The notes under the pieces are model-generated. The model saw only the letters and a list, made by a program, of their open reading frames with translations. It made no database searches and was not told the origin of the DNA. From positions 41,026 through 105,025 of the forward strand of contig NZ_JBNPMC010000006.1 of assembly GCF_050313795.1 (NCBI RefSeq): a stretch of DNA of 64,000 nucleotides, written 5' to 3'. Each line of letters starts with the position of its first letter. Positions within the stretch are counted from its first letter, which is position 1. The translations under genes were made by a program, and so were the position numbers. This document shows positions 51,668 through 59,235 of this stretch, piece after piece. Origin of the DNA: CAMBRQ01 sp945870325. Its GTDB lineage: Bacteria > Bacillota > Clostridia > Lachnospirales > Lachnospiraceae.

Positions 51668-53403
51668 TAGCAAGAATACAGAGAAGGTTTGCTCTGACAA
51701 GAAACGGGGCTGTGAATCTGGTGAAAGCGTGCATCTCTTGTACGGTGTCTTATCTGGTAATCGCTATGTCGATAGGCGTTCTGTATTATTTTACCTGTGA
51801 TGTGTTAGGGATTATGGCAGGGACGATGCAGAATGTAGGGATTACAATGTATCTGATGGAATTCGTGGTTGTGCTGGTGCTAATCTTTGCGGCGCATTAT
51901 ATTCAGTATAATATGACATTCTTGAATACGTATACAGAGAGTGCCAGACTTCGAATCGGTGTTGCGGAAAAACTTAGGAAATTCCCTCTGGCATTCTTCT
52001 CAAAGAGAGATCTGTCAGACTTGACAGCAACGATTCTGTCGGATGTGACGGGAATGGAGCAGGCATTGTCCCACTTTATCCCGGAGTTCGTAGGTTCGAT
52101 TATCTCCACAACACTGCTTTCAATCGGCATGTTTTTCTTTGATGTCAGAATGGCAGCGGCTGCAGTGTGGTGTGTACCGGTTTCTTTCTTGCTGGTTGCA
52201 TTGGCGCAGAATAAATTAAGCAGAGAAGGGCGCAGAGACCGACAAGTGCAGCTTGTCAGAACGGAGAAGATTCAAGAGGGTCTGGAAACGATTCTGGATT
52301 TGAAGGCGAATCATTACACTGCTCAGTATCTAAAGGAAGTTGACCAGGCAATCGATCACTGTGAGAAGAGTCAGTTTAAAGTAGAGATTACGAATGCGCT
52401 TTTCGTTGTAAGTTCACAATTGATCCTGAAATTAGGAATTGCAACGGTAGTGATCGAAGGGATTCATCTGCTGATGAAGGGAGATTTAAGCATTGAAGTA
52501 TTCATGTTGTTCTTGATTGTAGCGTCAAGATTATACGATCCGCTGAATGCGACGTTGCAGAATCTGGCAGCAATCATCAGTTGTAATCCGAAGATCGAGC
52601 GTCTGAATGAGATTGAGGATTACCCGATTCAGGCGGGGAAAGAGACATTTGAACCGGCGAATTATGATATTGAATTCCGAAATGTGTACTTTTCCTATCA
52701 GAAAGGAAAAACAGTGCTCAATGATGTGAGTTTTGTAGCGAAGCAGAATGAGATCACTGCACTGATTGGAAACAGTGGAGGCGGAAAATCTACATGCGCA
52801 TCTCTGGCGGCAAGGTTCTATGATATAGATAAGGGAAGTATTACGATTGGCGGAATTGACATCAGCAAAGTTGATCCGGAGGTGCTGTTATCCAAGTTCT
52901 CAATCGTGTTCCAGGATGTTGTTCTTTTTAATACCAGTATTCTGGAAAATATCAGGATTGGGCGAAAGGATGCTACGGATGCACAGGTGAGAGAGGCGGC
53001 AAGGCTTGCGTTCTGTGATGAATTCGTAGAGGAATTCCCGGATGGATATGAGACGGTCATTGGAGAGAACGGATCAAAGTTATCCGGCGGGCAGAGGCAG
53101 CGTATCTCTATTGCCAGAGCGCTTCTTAAGGATGCACCGATCATTCTCTTGGATGAGGCAAGCGCTTCACTAGATGTGGAGAGTGAGACGTATGTGCAGC
53201 AGGCGTTGTCCAGGTTGATTGAGAATAAGACGGTCATTATGATCGCGCATCGGATGCGGACGGTTGCGAATGCGGATCATCTGGTTGTGCTGGAAGATGG
53301 TAAGGTGGTAGAAGATGGGACACCAGAAGAATTGCTTGAGAAAGATGGAGTGTATCGAAGGATGGTGGAATTGCAGAAGATGAGTTTGGAATTTTGTTTA
53401 TAA
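51664..53403 (+). CDS. ABC exporter half-transporter 2
   Basis: A 579-residue partner with an N-terminal membrane domain and an ATPase with Walker A GNSGGGKST, Q-loop VFQDVVLF, signature LSGGQRQRIS, Walker B IILLDEAS and switch IMIAHRMR. ATGA overlaps the end of gene 1, indicating coupling. AraC-linked pairs of this type include siderophore-system transporters such as YbtP/YbtQ, and also peptide or drug exporters; which applies here is not clear. Confidence 0.9.
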   Translation: MIARIQRRFALTRNGAVNLVKACISCTVSYLVIAMSIGVLYYFTCDVLGIMAGTMQNVGITMYLMEFVVVLVLIFAAHYIQYNMTFLNTYTESARLRIGVAEKLRKFPLAFFSKRDLSDLTATILSDVTGMEQALSHFIPEFVGSIISTTLLSIGMFFFDVRMAAAAVWCVPVSFLLVALAQNKLSREGRRDRQVQLVRTEKIQEGLETILDLKANHYTAQYLKEVDQAIDHCEKSQFKVEITNALFVVSSQLILKLGIATVVIEGIHLLMKGDLSIEVFMLFLIVASRLYDPLNATLQNLAAIISCNPKIERLNEIEDYPIQAGKETFEPANYDIEFRNVYFSYQKGKTVLNDVSFVAKQNEITALIGNSGGGKSTCASLAARFYDIDKGSITIGGIDISKVDPEVLLSKFSIVFQDVVLFNTSILENIRIGRKDATDAQVREAARLAFCDEFVEEFPDGYETVIGENGSKLSGGQRQRISIARALLKDAPIILLDEASASLDVESETYVQQALSRLIENKTVIMIAHRMRTVANADHLVVLEDGKVVEDGTPEELLEKDGVYRRMVELQKMSLEFCL

Positions 53404-53574
53404 AGAGGCGGTTGGATGAGCGAGGGGAATTCTGAGGTGAGTATGGGGATAGTTTCTAGGGGATGTGGTATACTATGACTAGTGTGTGAATTAAGGTATG
53501 CTTGGATGAGTGTAGTTGAAGAAGTATACTTTGGGGATTGAATATCAGATGTGTAGAAATGGAAAGGAGATATT

Positions 53575-55611
53575 ATGGCGAATCGGTTGGGGAGTGAAAA
53601 ATCACCGTATTTGTTGCAGCATAGGGATAACCCGGTGGAGTGGTATGCCTGGGGTGAGGAGGCTTTTCGGGAGGCGGTTTTGCAGGATAAGCCGGTTTTC
53701 CTGAGCATCGGGTATTCTACTTGTCATTGGTGTCATGTGATGGCGCATGAGTCTTTTGAGGATGAGGAGGTTGCAGGGATTCTGAATCAGAATTACATCT
53801 GCATTAAGGTGGACAGGGAGGAGAGACCGGATATCGATATGGTGTATATGTCGGTGTGCCAGGCAGTTACGGGTGCTGGCGGATGGCCGCTTACGATTAT
53901 TATGACACCTGAGCAGAAGCCTTTCTTTGCAGGAACTTATTTCCCGAAGAAGGGGCGCTATGGGAGTATGGGGCTTATGGAACTTCTGGTGCAGATTGCG
54001 AAGATGTGGAAGAATGACCGGAAGACGCTTTTGAATGCGGGGGAGGAGATTACGGCTGTGATTCGGCAGAAGGATAATAGTCCGGAGGATATTAGGAAAA
54101 ATTCTTTTCAGAATGCAGATGGGAAAACGAGACCGGAAAAGGAGATATTGAATAAAGCGTATCGTCTGTTTCAGAATCAGTTTGACACCAGATGGGGTGG
54201 ATTTGGCTCTGCTCCGAAGTTTCCTTCGCCACATAATCTTCTTTTTCTTATGAGATATGCGCATGAGGAGCATTCGGCGGAGGGGCTTCGGATGGTGGAA
54301 GTTACTTTGGATGCAATGGCGAGAGGAGGAATCTACGATCACATCGGAGGTGGTTTTTCTAGGTATTCGACAGATGAAAAATGGCTGGTTCCGCATTTTG
54401 AAAAAATGTTGTATGACAATGCGCTTCTGATATTGGCTTATACAGAGGCATATCAGTTGACGAAGAAGGAGGAATATGCTCAGATTGTACGCAGTACGGC
54501 AGATTATATTCTCAGGGAACTCACGGATGAAGAGGGCGGATTTTATTGTGGACAGGATGCGGATAGTGAAGGGGAAGAAGGAAAATATTATGTATTTTTT
54601 CCTGAAGAAGTGGAATTCGTTCTAGGCGTGAATGATGGAAGAAAGTTTTTGGAACTTTATGGGATTACAGAGGCAGGGAACTTCGAGGGAAAGAATATTG
54701 TGAATCGAATTGGTCAGAAGGAAGAAGGCTGGCCGGTGGAAGATGCACGGATGAAGAAGTTATATGAATACCGGCTGAAGCGTACGAAACTGCATAAGGA
54801 TGATAAGATTCTGCTGTCCTGGAGTGCATGGACAATTATTGCACTTGCACGGGCGGGAAGGGTTCTCGGTGAAGAACGGTATCTGAATGCGGGCAGGAAA
54901 GCACAGAAGTTTATTGAGAAGAACATGACGGATACAGATCATCGGCTCTATATACGTTTTCGTGACGGGGAGGCGGCTCATGCCGGACAACTGGAAGATT
55001 ATGCAGTCTATGCGTTGGCACTTCTGGAACTGTATTCGGCGGATTTTCAGGCAGAACATCTGGAAGGAGCGCTTCTTAGGGTAGAGCAGATGAGAATGTA
55101 TTTCAAGGATCAGAAGCATGGAGGGTATTATGCGACGGCTTCGGATGCGGAGCAGTTAATCGTGCGGCCAAAAGAGACTTATGATGGAGCGATTCCTTCT
55201 GGTAATTCAGTAGCGGCGATGGTTCTTAATCGGCTTGCGATGTTGACGGGGGAAGTGAAGTGGCAGGAAGAGGCAGATGAACAGATGCAGTTTCTTGAGA
55301 GGGAGATTAGGGAATATCCGACCGGATATGCGTTTTCATTGCTTGCGATGGAGGATGTGATTGGTTCGCATAGAGAGTTGATATGTGCTGTGAGCGGGGA
55401 AGTTCCAAAGGAATTAGAAGAATATAGGAGAAGAGATCCTGGATATGGACTGAATGTTCTGGTGAAGACGGAAGAAAATGCGGGGAAATTATCCGATTGC
55501 GCGCCATTTACGAGGGAATATCCCGTACCGAAGCAAGGGGCAGTGTATTATCTGTGTGAAAATGGGGCATGCAGAGCACCAGTGACAGATCTTTCGGCTT
55601 TGGATCTTTAA
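53575..55611 (+). CDS. DUF255 thioredoxin-fold protein (YyaL/SSP411 family)
   Basis: A 678-residue protein. The N-terminal thioredoxin-like domain carries CHWC at residues 50-53 (STCHWCHVMAHESF). A six-hairpin (alpha/alpha) barrel follows with GGIYDHIGGGFSRYSTDEKW and DALLLSW-type motifs. The family is conserved from bacteria to man (spermatogenesis-associated protein 20) but lacks a proven activity. AAAGGAGA precedes the ATG. It is monocistronic; the gap 53404-53574 holds no visible feature. Confidence 0.9.
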   Translation: MANRLGSEKSPYLLQHRDNPVEWYAWGEEAFREAVLQDKPVFLSIGYSTCHWCHVMAHESFEDEEVAGILNQNYICIKVDREERPDIDMVYMSVCQAVTGAGGWPLTIIMTPEQKPFFAGTYFPKKGRYGSMGLMELLVQIAKMWKNDRKTLLNAGEEITAVIRQKDNSPEDIRKNSFQNADGKTRPEKEILNKAYRLFQNQFDTRWGGFGSAPKFPSPHNLLFLMRYAHEEHSAEGLRMVEVTLDAMARGGIYDHIGGGFSRYSTDEKWLVPHFEKMLYDNALLILAYTEAYQLTKKEEYAQIVRSTADYILRELTDEEGGFYCGQDADSEGEEGKYYVFFPEEVEFVLGVNDGRKFLELYGITEAGNFEGKNIVNRIGQKEEGWPVEDARMKKLYEYRLKRTKLHKDDKILLSWSAWTIIALARAGRVLGEERYLNAGRKAQKFIEKNMTDTDHRLYIRFRDGEAAHAGQLEDYAVYALALLELYSADFQAEHLEGALLRVEQMRMYFKDQKHGGYYATASDAEQLIVRPKETYDGAIPSGNSVAAMVLNRLAMLTGEVKWQEEADEQMQFLEREIREYPTGYAFSLLAMEDVIGSHRELICAVSGEVPKELEEYRRRDPGYGLNVLVKTEENAGKLSDCAPFTREYPVPKQGAVYYLCENGACRAPVTDLSALDL

Positions 55612-55731
55612 TATTGGAAATGCATAACGTTCCCCTTTCTTTTGGTTTAATATACATTGAGAATCCGTCTATGGGTTAATACCCTTGCAACCGCCACCGG
55701 CACCCGGTAGCAGTGGTAAAGATATTATAAT

Positions 55732-55759
55732 TTGACATTCCGGTTAAATTTGCTATAAT
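55732..55759 (+). promoter_or_regulatory. Promoter of the antisense antitoxin RNA
   Basis: TTGACA (55732-55737) and TATAAT (55754-55759) with a 16-base spacer. No coding frame follows. The preceding 55612-55731 has only short hairpins (GGGTTAATACCC, CCACCGG/CCGGTAG). Confidence 0.7.
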
Positions 55760-55765
55760 ATACTT

Positions 55766-55869
55766 AGCAAGACAACTGGGGTAGATAGATGAAGCCTATC
55801 CGCTCCGGGAAAAACAGTAATTAAAAGATAATCGCTCTTACATTTCCAGGTGCAGGGCGATTATTTTTT
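55766..55869 (+). ncRNA. Predicted type I antitoxin RNA
   Basis: A transcript of about 100 nt from the consensus promoter would end at the hairpin ATAATCGC/GCGATTAT with a T run (55828-55869). It has a GGGGTAG/CTATCC stem near its 5' end and no start codon with a ribosome site. Its 3' end is complementary to the last codon and 3' untranslated part of the convergent toxin gene, the usual geometry of holin-like toxin/antisense pairs. Confidence 0.65.
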
Positions 55870-55944
55870 ATGTGTATAATTCAGGATGGCTATAATCAAA
55901 CTGGCTGTTGTCAGGATAATCATAAATTCCTCATATGTACTCAT
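55861..55944 (-). CDS. Holin-like type I toxin peptide, 27 aa
   Basis: A short gene whose product begins MSTYEEFMIIL and ends NYTHKK, with a single hydrophobic helix between. This matches the putative holin-like toxin family (Hol_Tox): MSTYE at the start, one membrane span and a short basic tail. GGGGTGG lies upstream of the ATG. The leader contains a CCCAG-GCAA-CTGGG stem-loop at 55991-56004. It is predicted to insert in the membrane when freed from the antisense RNA. The TAA lies inside the shared terminator stem. Confidence 0.75.
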   Translation of the reverse strand: MSTYEEFMIILTTASLIIAILNYTHKK

Positions 55945-56026
55945 AAGCACCACCCCTTTCGCAAGACTCCGAAACGGATGGAATCACTCTCCCAGTTGCC
56001 TGGGTAAATATATTATTGTCAAGATG

Positions 56027-56050
56027 CGCCCGGCACCGGGGTACCGGGCG
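56027..56050. terminator. GC-rich hairpin before the toxin leader
   Basis: CGCCCGG and CCGGGCG are perfect arms. It lies 26 bases after the end of the minus-strand coiled-coil gene and probably terminates it, though the following T tract is poor. Confidence 0.55.
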
Positions 56051-56075
56051 TATATGAATCAGCGGAAGAGGATTA

Positions 56076-56572
56076 TCAATAGCACTTCTTACATGGCTCG
56101 TAACCGCTTGCTTGTGCCTGAGTTGCTGTTTGGGCGGCGGCCTCTTCTTCAGCCTTTTTCTGTGCTTCATCTTCGGCGGTTTTGGCTGCTAGAGTCTGTT
56201 CAATTCTTGACGATACAATCTCTAATTCTTCATCTGATAGTTGCTCAAATGGCTGCATCCTGTCTTTATATTCGTTTATTCAGAAAGCGTATCCTCCAAA
56301 GAGGCTTTTGCTACCTTCAGGTCAGATGCAGCATCATCATATTCTTTTTGCAGGGAATTATAGTCTTCTTTCAAAGAAGTATATTCTGACTGCAGTGTAT
56401 CATAGTCTTCCTTCGGTATCATGCCCGAAGATGCTGTTGCTAGGCTCAGTATTAGGATGATTCCTATGATTTCCAAAATGAGTCTTGGCTTGCTTTTTAA
56501 GCCCTTCAGTTTGCTTAAGAAATGATTGTTGTCTTTTGATTTTTCTTGGAGTTGATTTTGTCTTTTGTCCAT
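56076..56572 (-). pseudogene. Membrane-anchored coiled-coil protein with a single-base frameshift
   Basis: The N-terminal frame (56572 to 56276) gives a basic segment, a helix near residues 31-48 (LILEIIGIILILSLATASS) and a coiled coil (TLQSEYTSLKEDYNSLQKEY) ending LEDTLSE-stop. The next frame, read through the junction, continues INEYKDRMQPFEQLSDEELE to a C-terminal KKCY. Restoring one A in the GAATAAACG stretch (56275 region) joins them into one coherent protein of about 165 residues. The family is unassigned. Either the gene is inactivated, the sequence has an error, or the second part starts at its own ATG at 56258. Confidence 0.65.
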
Positions 56573-56613
56573 AAATTTCCTCTCTTTTCACAAGTATGAT
56601 GAAGAAAATAAGA

Positions 56614-56653
56614 GGGTTCAAGTGATGAACTCCTCTCCAATAAATTTGAACCC
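56614..56653. other. Hairpin upstream of the coiled-coil gene
   Basis: GGGTTCAA pairs with TTGAACCC around a 24-base loop. Read on the minus strand it could terminate an upstream transcript, but no upstream minus-strand gene is recognisable. Confidence 0.4.
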
Positions 56654-56720
56654 CCTTGTACCTTTTCGCATAAGAAAATGTATTGTAGAATTAGCGATTC
56701 ATGTGCCAATACTGTACTTG

Positions 56721-56852
56721 GGGGTCGATTTAACCATTGGACAGATCGCGGAGAGTGCCGGATACTCCATCACCAGCCGTCTTGCGACATTACATCGTGA
56801 GAGTACGGGATTAATGCCCGCAGAGTATCGGAAAATGTCGTGGAGAACGTGA
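56721..56852 (+). pseudogene. AraC-family C-terminal HTH remnant
   Basis: One frame reads VDLTIGQIAESAGYSITSRL, then LHRESTGLMPAEYR, the second HTH of an AraC regulator. The rest of the gene is absent, so this is a fragment. Confidence 0.7.
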
Positions 56853-57130
56853 AAAGTTAAAAAAGATACTTATATTTGTTTTTAGGCATTACAGACCCGC
56901 TTGCATTGAGTCAAAAGATAGGGTAATATAAAAACGAATTAGAGCCAGACACTAAGATGCTACAATTTACGCCCAAATGATTTTACACAGAATGATCCTC
57001 TGCATTTATGTGAGCAATTAACTTGTGAGGCAGTAGTTTTTGCTTATGATTTTATTAAACGAAAAGTGACTGCAGAAGTATAGAGGTGAACGGTTTTAGA
57101 GTATTTGCAATATGCGATTCTAAATATGAA
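56853..57130 (+). other. Intergenic region with possible coding remnant
   Basis: From about 56945 to 57082 a frame reads NLRPNDFTQNDPLHLCEQL, continues CEAVVFAYDFIKRKVTAEV and stops. It has no start or ribosome site and I do not recognise it; it may be the tail of a deleted gene. Nothing else is visible. Confidence 0.35.
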
Positions 57131-57183
57131 TTGACAATAAAATGTTTTTCGTGTATACTTGCAATCGACAGATAGTCGGTCTA
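57131..57183 (+). promoter_or_regulatory. TetR promoter with operator at the start site
   Basis: TTGACA (57131-57136) and TATACT (57154-57159) have a 17-base spacer. CGACAGATAGTCGGTCTA (57166-57183) begins at the expected +1 and recurs at 57940 in front of the MFS gene. Confidence 0.78.
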
Positions 57184-57215
57184 TAAACTTTATAGCAAAG
57201 TAAGGAAGATGAGAT

Positions 57216-57872
57216 ATGCGGGTAGTTAAGGAAGCAGAAGAAAGGAAACAAGAAATTCTGGATGCGGCAGAAAAACTGTTTGCTACGAAAGGCTTTGATA
57301 ATACCAGCACAGGGGACATATTGGATGCGGTAGGAATTGCCAGAGGAACTCTTTACTATCATTTCAAATCTAAGGAAGAAATTCTGGATGGTGTAATTGA
57401 GCGGATGACAAATCGTCTGATGCAGGATGCGCAAGAGATTGCACAGAACCAAGAACTGCCAGTGCTTGAACGCTTTACAAAAGCGATTATGGCTTTGAAT
57501 GTGGAGTCGAAGATTGGATATGAAGTCATGGAGCAGGTACACCGTCCACAAAATGCGCTGATGCATCAGAAGATGCAAGTAACATTATTAGCAGGGATTA
57601 ATCCGATTTTTACACGACTGGTGGAGGAAGGCATAGAACAGGGAATCTGTCATACACAGTATCCGGAATCGGTGGTGGAGATGACGATGCTTTATGCTAA
57701 TACTGCTTTCGATGAATTGAATATAGAGGGGATAAGTCCGGAGCAAAGGGAAAAGAAAATTGCCGGTTTTATCTACAATGTGGAGCGGCTCATGGGAATG
57801 AAGGAAGGCAGTCTGCAGGAAGCAATCATGGGAATTTTTCGCAGAAGCAGATTGGGAAGCGGTGAAAATTAA
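57216..57872 (+). CDS. TetR-family transcriptional regulator
   Basis: A 218-residue regulator with N-terminal HTH FDNTSTGDILDAVGIARGTL then YYHFKSKEEIL and a helical ligand domain. It lies upstream of an MFS/ABC efflux operon, and a shared operator is found in front of both units. It is therefore probably a repressor of itself and the pumps, released by a drug or peptide. AAGGAAG precedes the ATG. Confidence 0.9.
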   Translation: MRVVKEAEERKQEILDAAEKLFATKGFDNTSTGDILDAVGIARGTLYYHFKSKEEILDGVIERMTNRLMQDAQEIAQNQELPVLERFTKAIMALNVESKIGYEVMEQVHRPQNALMHQKMQVTLLAGINPIFTRLVEEGIEQGICHTQYPESVVEMTMLYANTAFDELNIEGISPEQREKKIAGFIYNVERLMGMKEGSLQEAIMGIFRRSRLGSGEN

Positions 57873-57890
57873 GGCAAAAGACGATATACA

Positions 57891-57925
57891 ATAAGAGAAA
57901 GCCTGTATATCATGCTTTCTCTTAT
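57891..57925 (+). terminator. Terminator of the TetR gene
   Basis: ATAAGAGAAAGC and GCTTTCTCTTAT are perfect 12-bp arms followed by ATTTTATA. Confidence 0.75.
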
Positions 57926-57931
57926 ATTTTA

Positions 57932-57958
57932 TATACTTACCGATAGACAGTCGGTCTA
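57932..57958 (+). promoter_or_regulatory. -10 and TetR operator of the efflux operon
   Basis: TATACT (57932-57937) is followed by CCGATAGACAGTCGGTCTA (57940-57958), whose TAGAC-N5-GTCTA dyad matches the site at 57166. The -35 falls in the terminator stem and is weak. Confidence 0.65.
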
Positions 57959-57975
57959 AAAGAAAGGAAAATAGT

Positions 57976-59235
57976 ATGAACAGCAAACGCAATTTTAATC
58001 GGTTTCTTTTATTATGGGTAGGAGAATTGGTGTCCTCTATCGGCGGAGGTTTGACCAGCTTTGGTCTGGGCGTGTATGTATTTCAGCAGACCGGGAGTGC
58101 AGCGAGTATGACCCTTGTTACCCTCCTGGCTTTTATGCCGACACTGGTTTTGAGTGTTCCGGCGGGTGTTCTGGCAGACCGCTATGACAGAAGGCTGCTC
58201 ATGATGTTTGGGGATGGATGTTCTGCGGTTGGTATTCTATATATTCTGTTTTGCATGTTAAACGGTGGAGCCAGCCTTACGGAAATCTGTATCGGCGTGA
58301 CAATCAGCTCGGTCTTTTCCTCCCTGCTGGAGCCTTCTTATCGTGCCACAGTAACAGATCTCTTGGATGCAGAGGAATATTCCAGAGCCAGCGGAATGGT
58401 CAGTCTTGCAGGAAGCGCCAGATATCTGATTTCCCCTGTCCTTGCCGGTGCCCTGTTGACAGTATCGGACATCCGGCTGCTTTTAGTTCTTGATATCTGT
58501 ACGTTTTTCCTGACAGTGATTTGTACCGGAGTAGTCAGGAACGGTCTGGCAGCAAAAACAGCAGAAAATAAAGAACCATTTTTTGCTGCCCTGCGAATGG
58601 GATGGCAGGCTGTTACGGAAAAAAGAGGGGTTTTCCTTTTAATATTGCTTTCTTCTGTTATGACCTGCTTTATGGGAGCCTTTCAAATTCTGGCGGAGCC
58701 GATGATCCTGGATTTTGCGGATAGCGCTACATTGGGAATTGGGGAAACAATCTGTGCCAGCGGAATGCTGGTTTCCGGTTTGTTTTTAGGAGCCAGGGGG
58801 ATCAAAAAAGGCTACTTGAAGGTCTTATCTGCATCCCTCACCATAGCGGGTATCGCTATGATTATTTTTGGGCTGAAGGAAAATATCTATCTGATTTGTG
58901 CAGCGGGATTTCTATTCTTTGCCATGCTTCCTTTTGCGAATAATTGTCTGGATTTTCTTGTAAGGACAAACATTACGGATGAATTACAGGGCAGAGCATG
59001 GGGATTCATTGGATTCTTGTCGCAGATTGGTTATGTGGTAGCTTATGGTGTTGCTGGTGTCTTAACTGACGGGATTGGGGAACAGTTTCAGGTTGGCGTT
59101 GGCCGGGGCGCTGCCGCAGTCATTATGGTATCGGGGGTACTGCTTGGTATTTTGGCATTAGTGGTTTATCCCATAAAAGCAGTGCGTGAACTGGAGCATG
59201 GAATAACAAATGCTGATAAAGGGAGTGAATTATGA
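57976..59235 (+). CDS. MFS efflux transporter (EntS/Mef-like)
   Basis: A 419-residue twelve-helix exporter. It has the MFS_3-type start FNRFLLLWVGELVSSIGGGL, the loop LADRYDRRLLMMFGD and DELQGRAWGFIGF in the second half. Related proteins export macrolides, siderophores or peptides. AAAGGAAA precedes the ATG. It overlaps the next gene by four bases (ATGA). Confidence 0.87.
   Translation: MNSKRNFNRFLLLWVGELVSSIGGGLTSFGLGVYVFQQTGSAASMTLVTLLAFMPTLVLSVPAGVLADRYDRRLLMMFGDGCSAVGILYILFCMLNGGASLTEICIGVTISSVFSSLLEPSYRATVTDLLDAEEYSRASGMVSLAGSARYLISPVLAGALLTVSDIRLLLVLDICTFFLTVICTGVVRNGLAAKTAENKEPFFAALRMGWQAVTEKRGVFLLILLSSVMTCFMGAFQILAEPMILDFADSATLGIGETICASGMLVSGLFLGARGIKKGYLKVLSASLTIAGIAMIIFGLKENIYLICAAGFLFFAMLPFANNCLDFLVRTNITDELQGRAWGFIGFLSQIGYVVAYGVAGVLTDGIGEQFQVGVGRGAAAVIMVSGVLLGILALVVYPIKAVRELEHGITNADKGSEL

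Noticed and set aside
56614..56653. tRNA gene suggested by GGTTCAA
   Set aside because: Only a T-loop-like string is present; no acceptor, D or anticodon arm can be folded around it.
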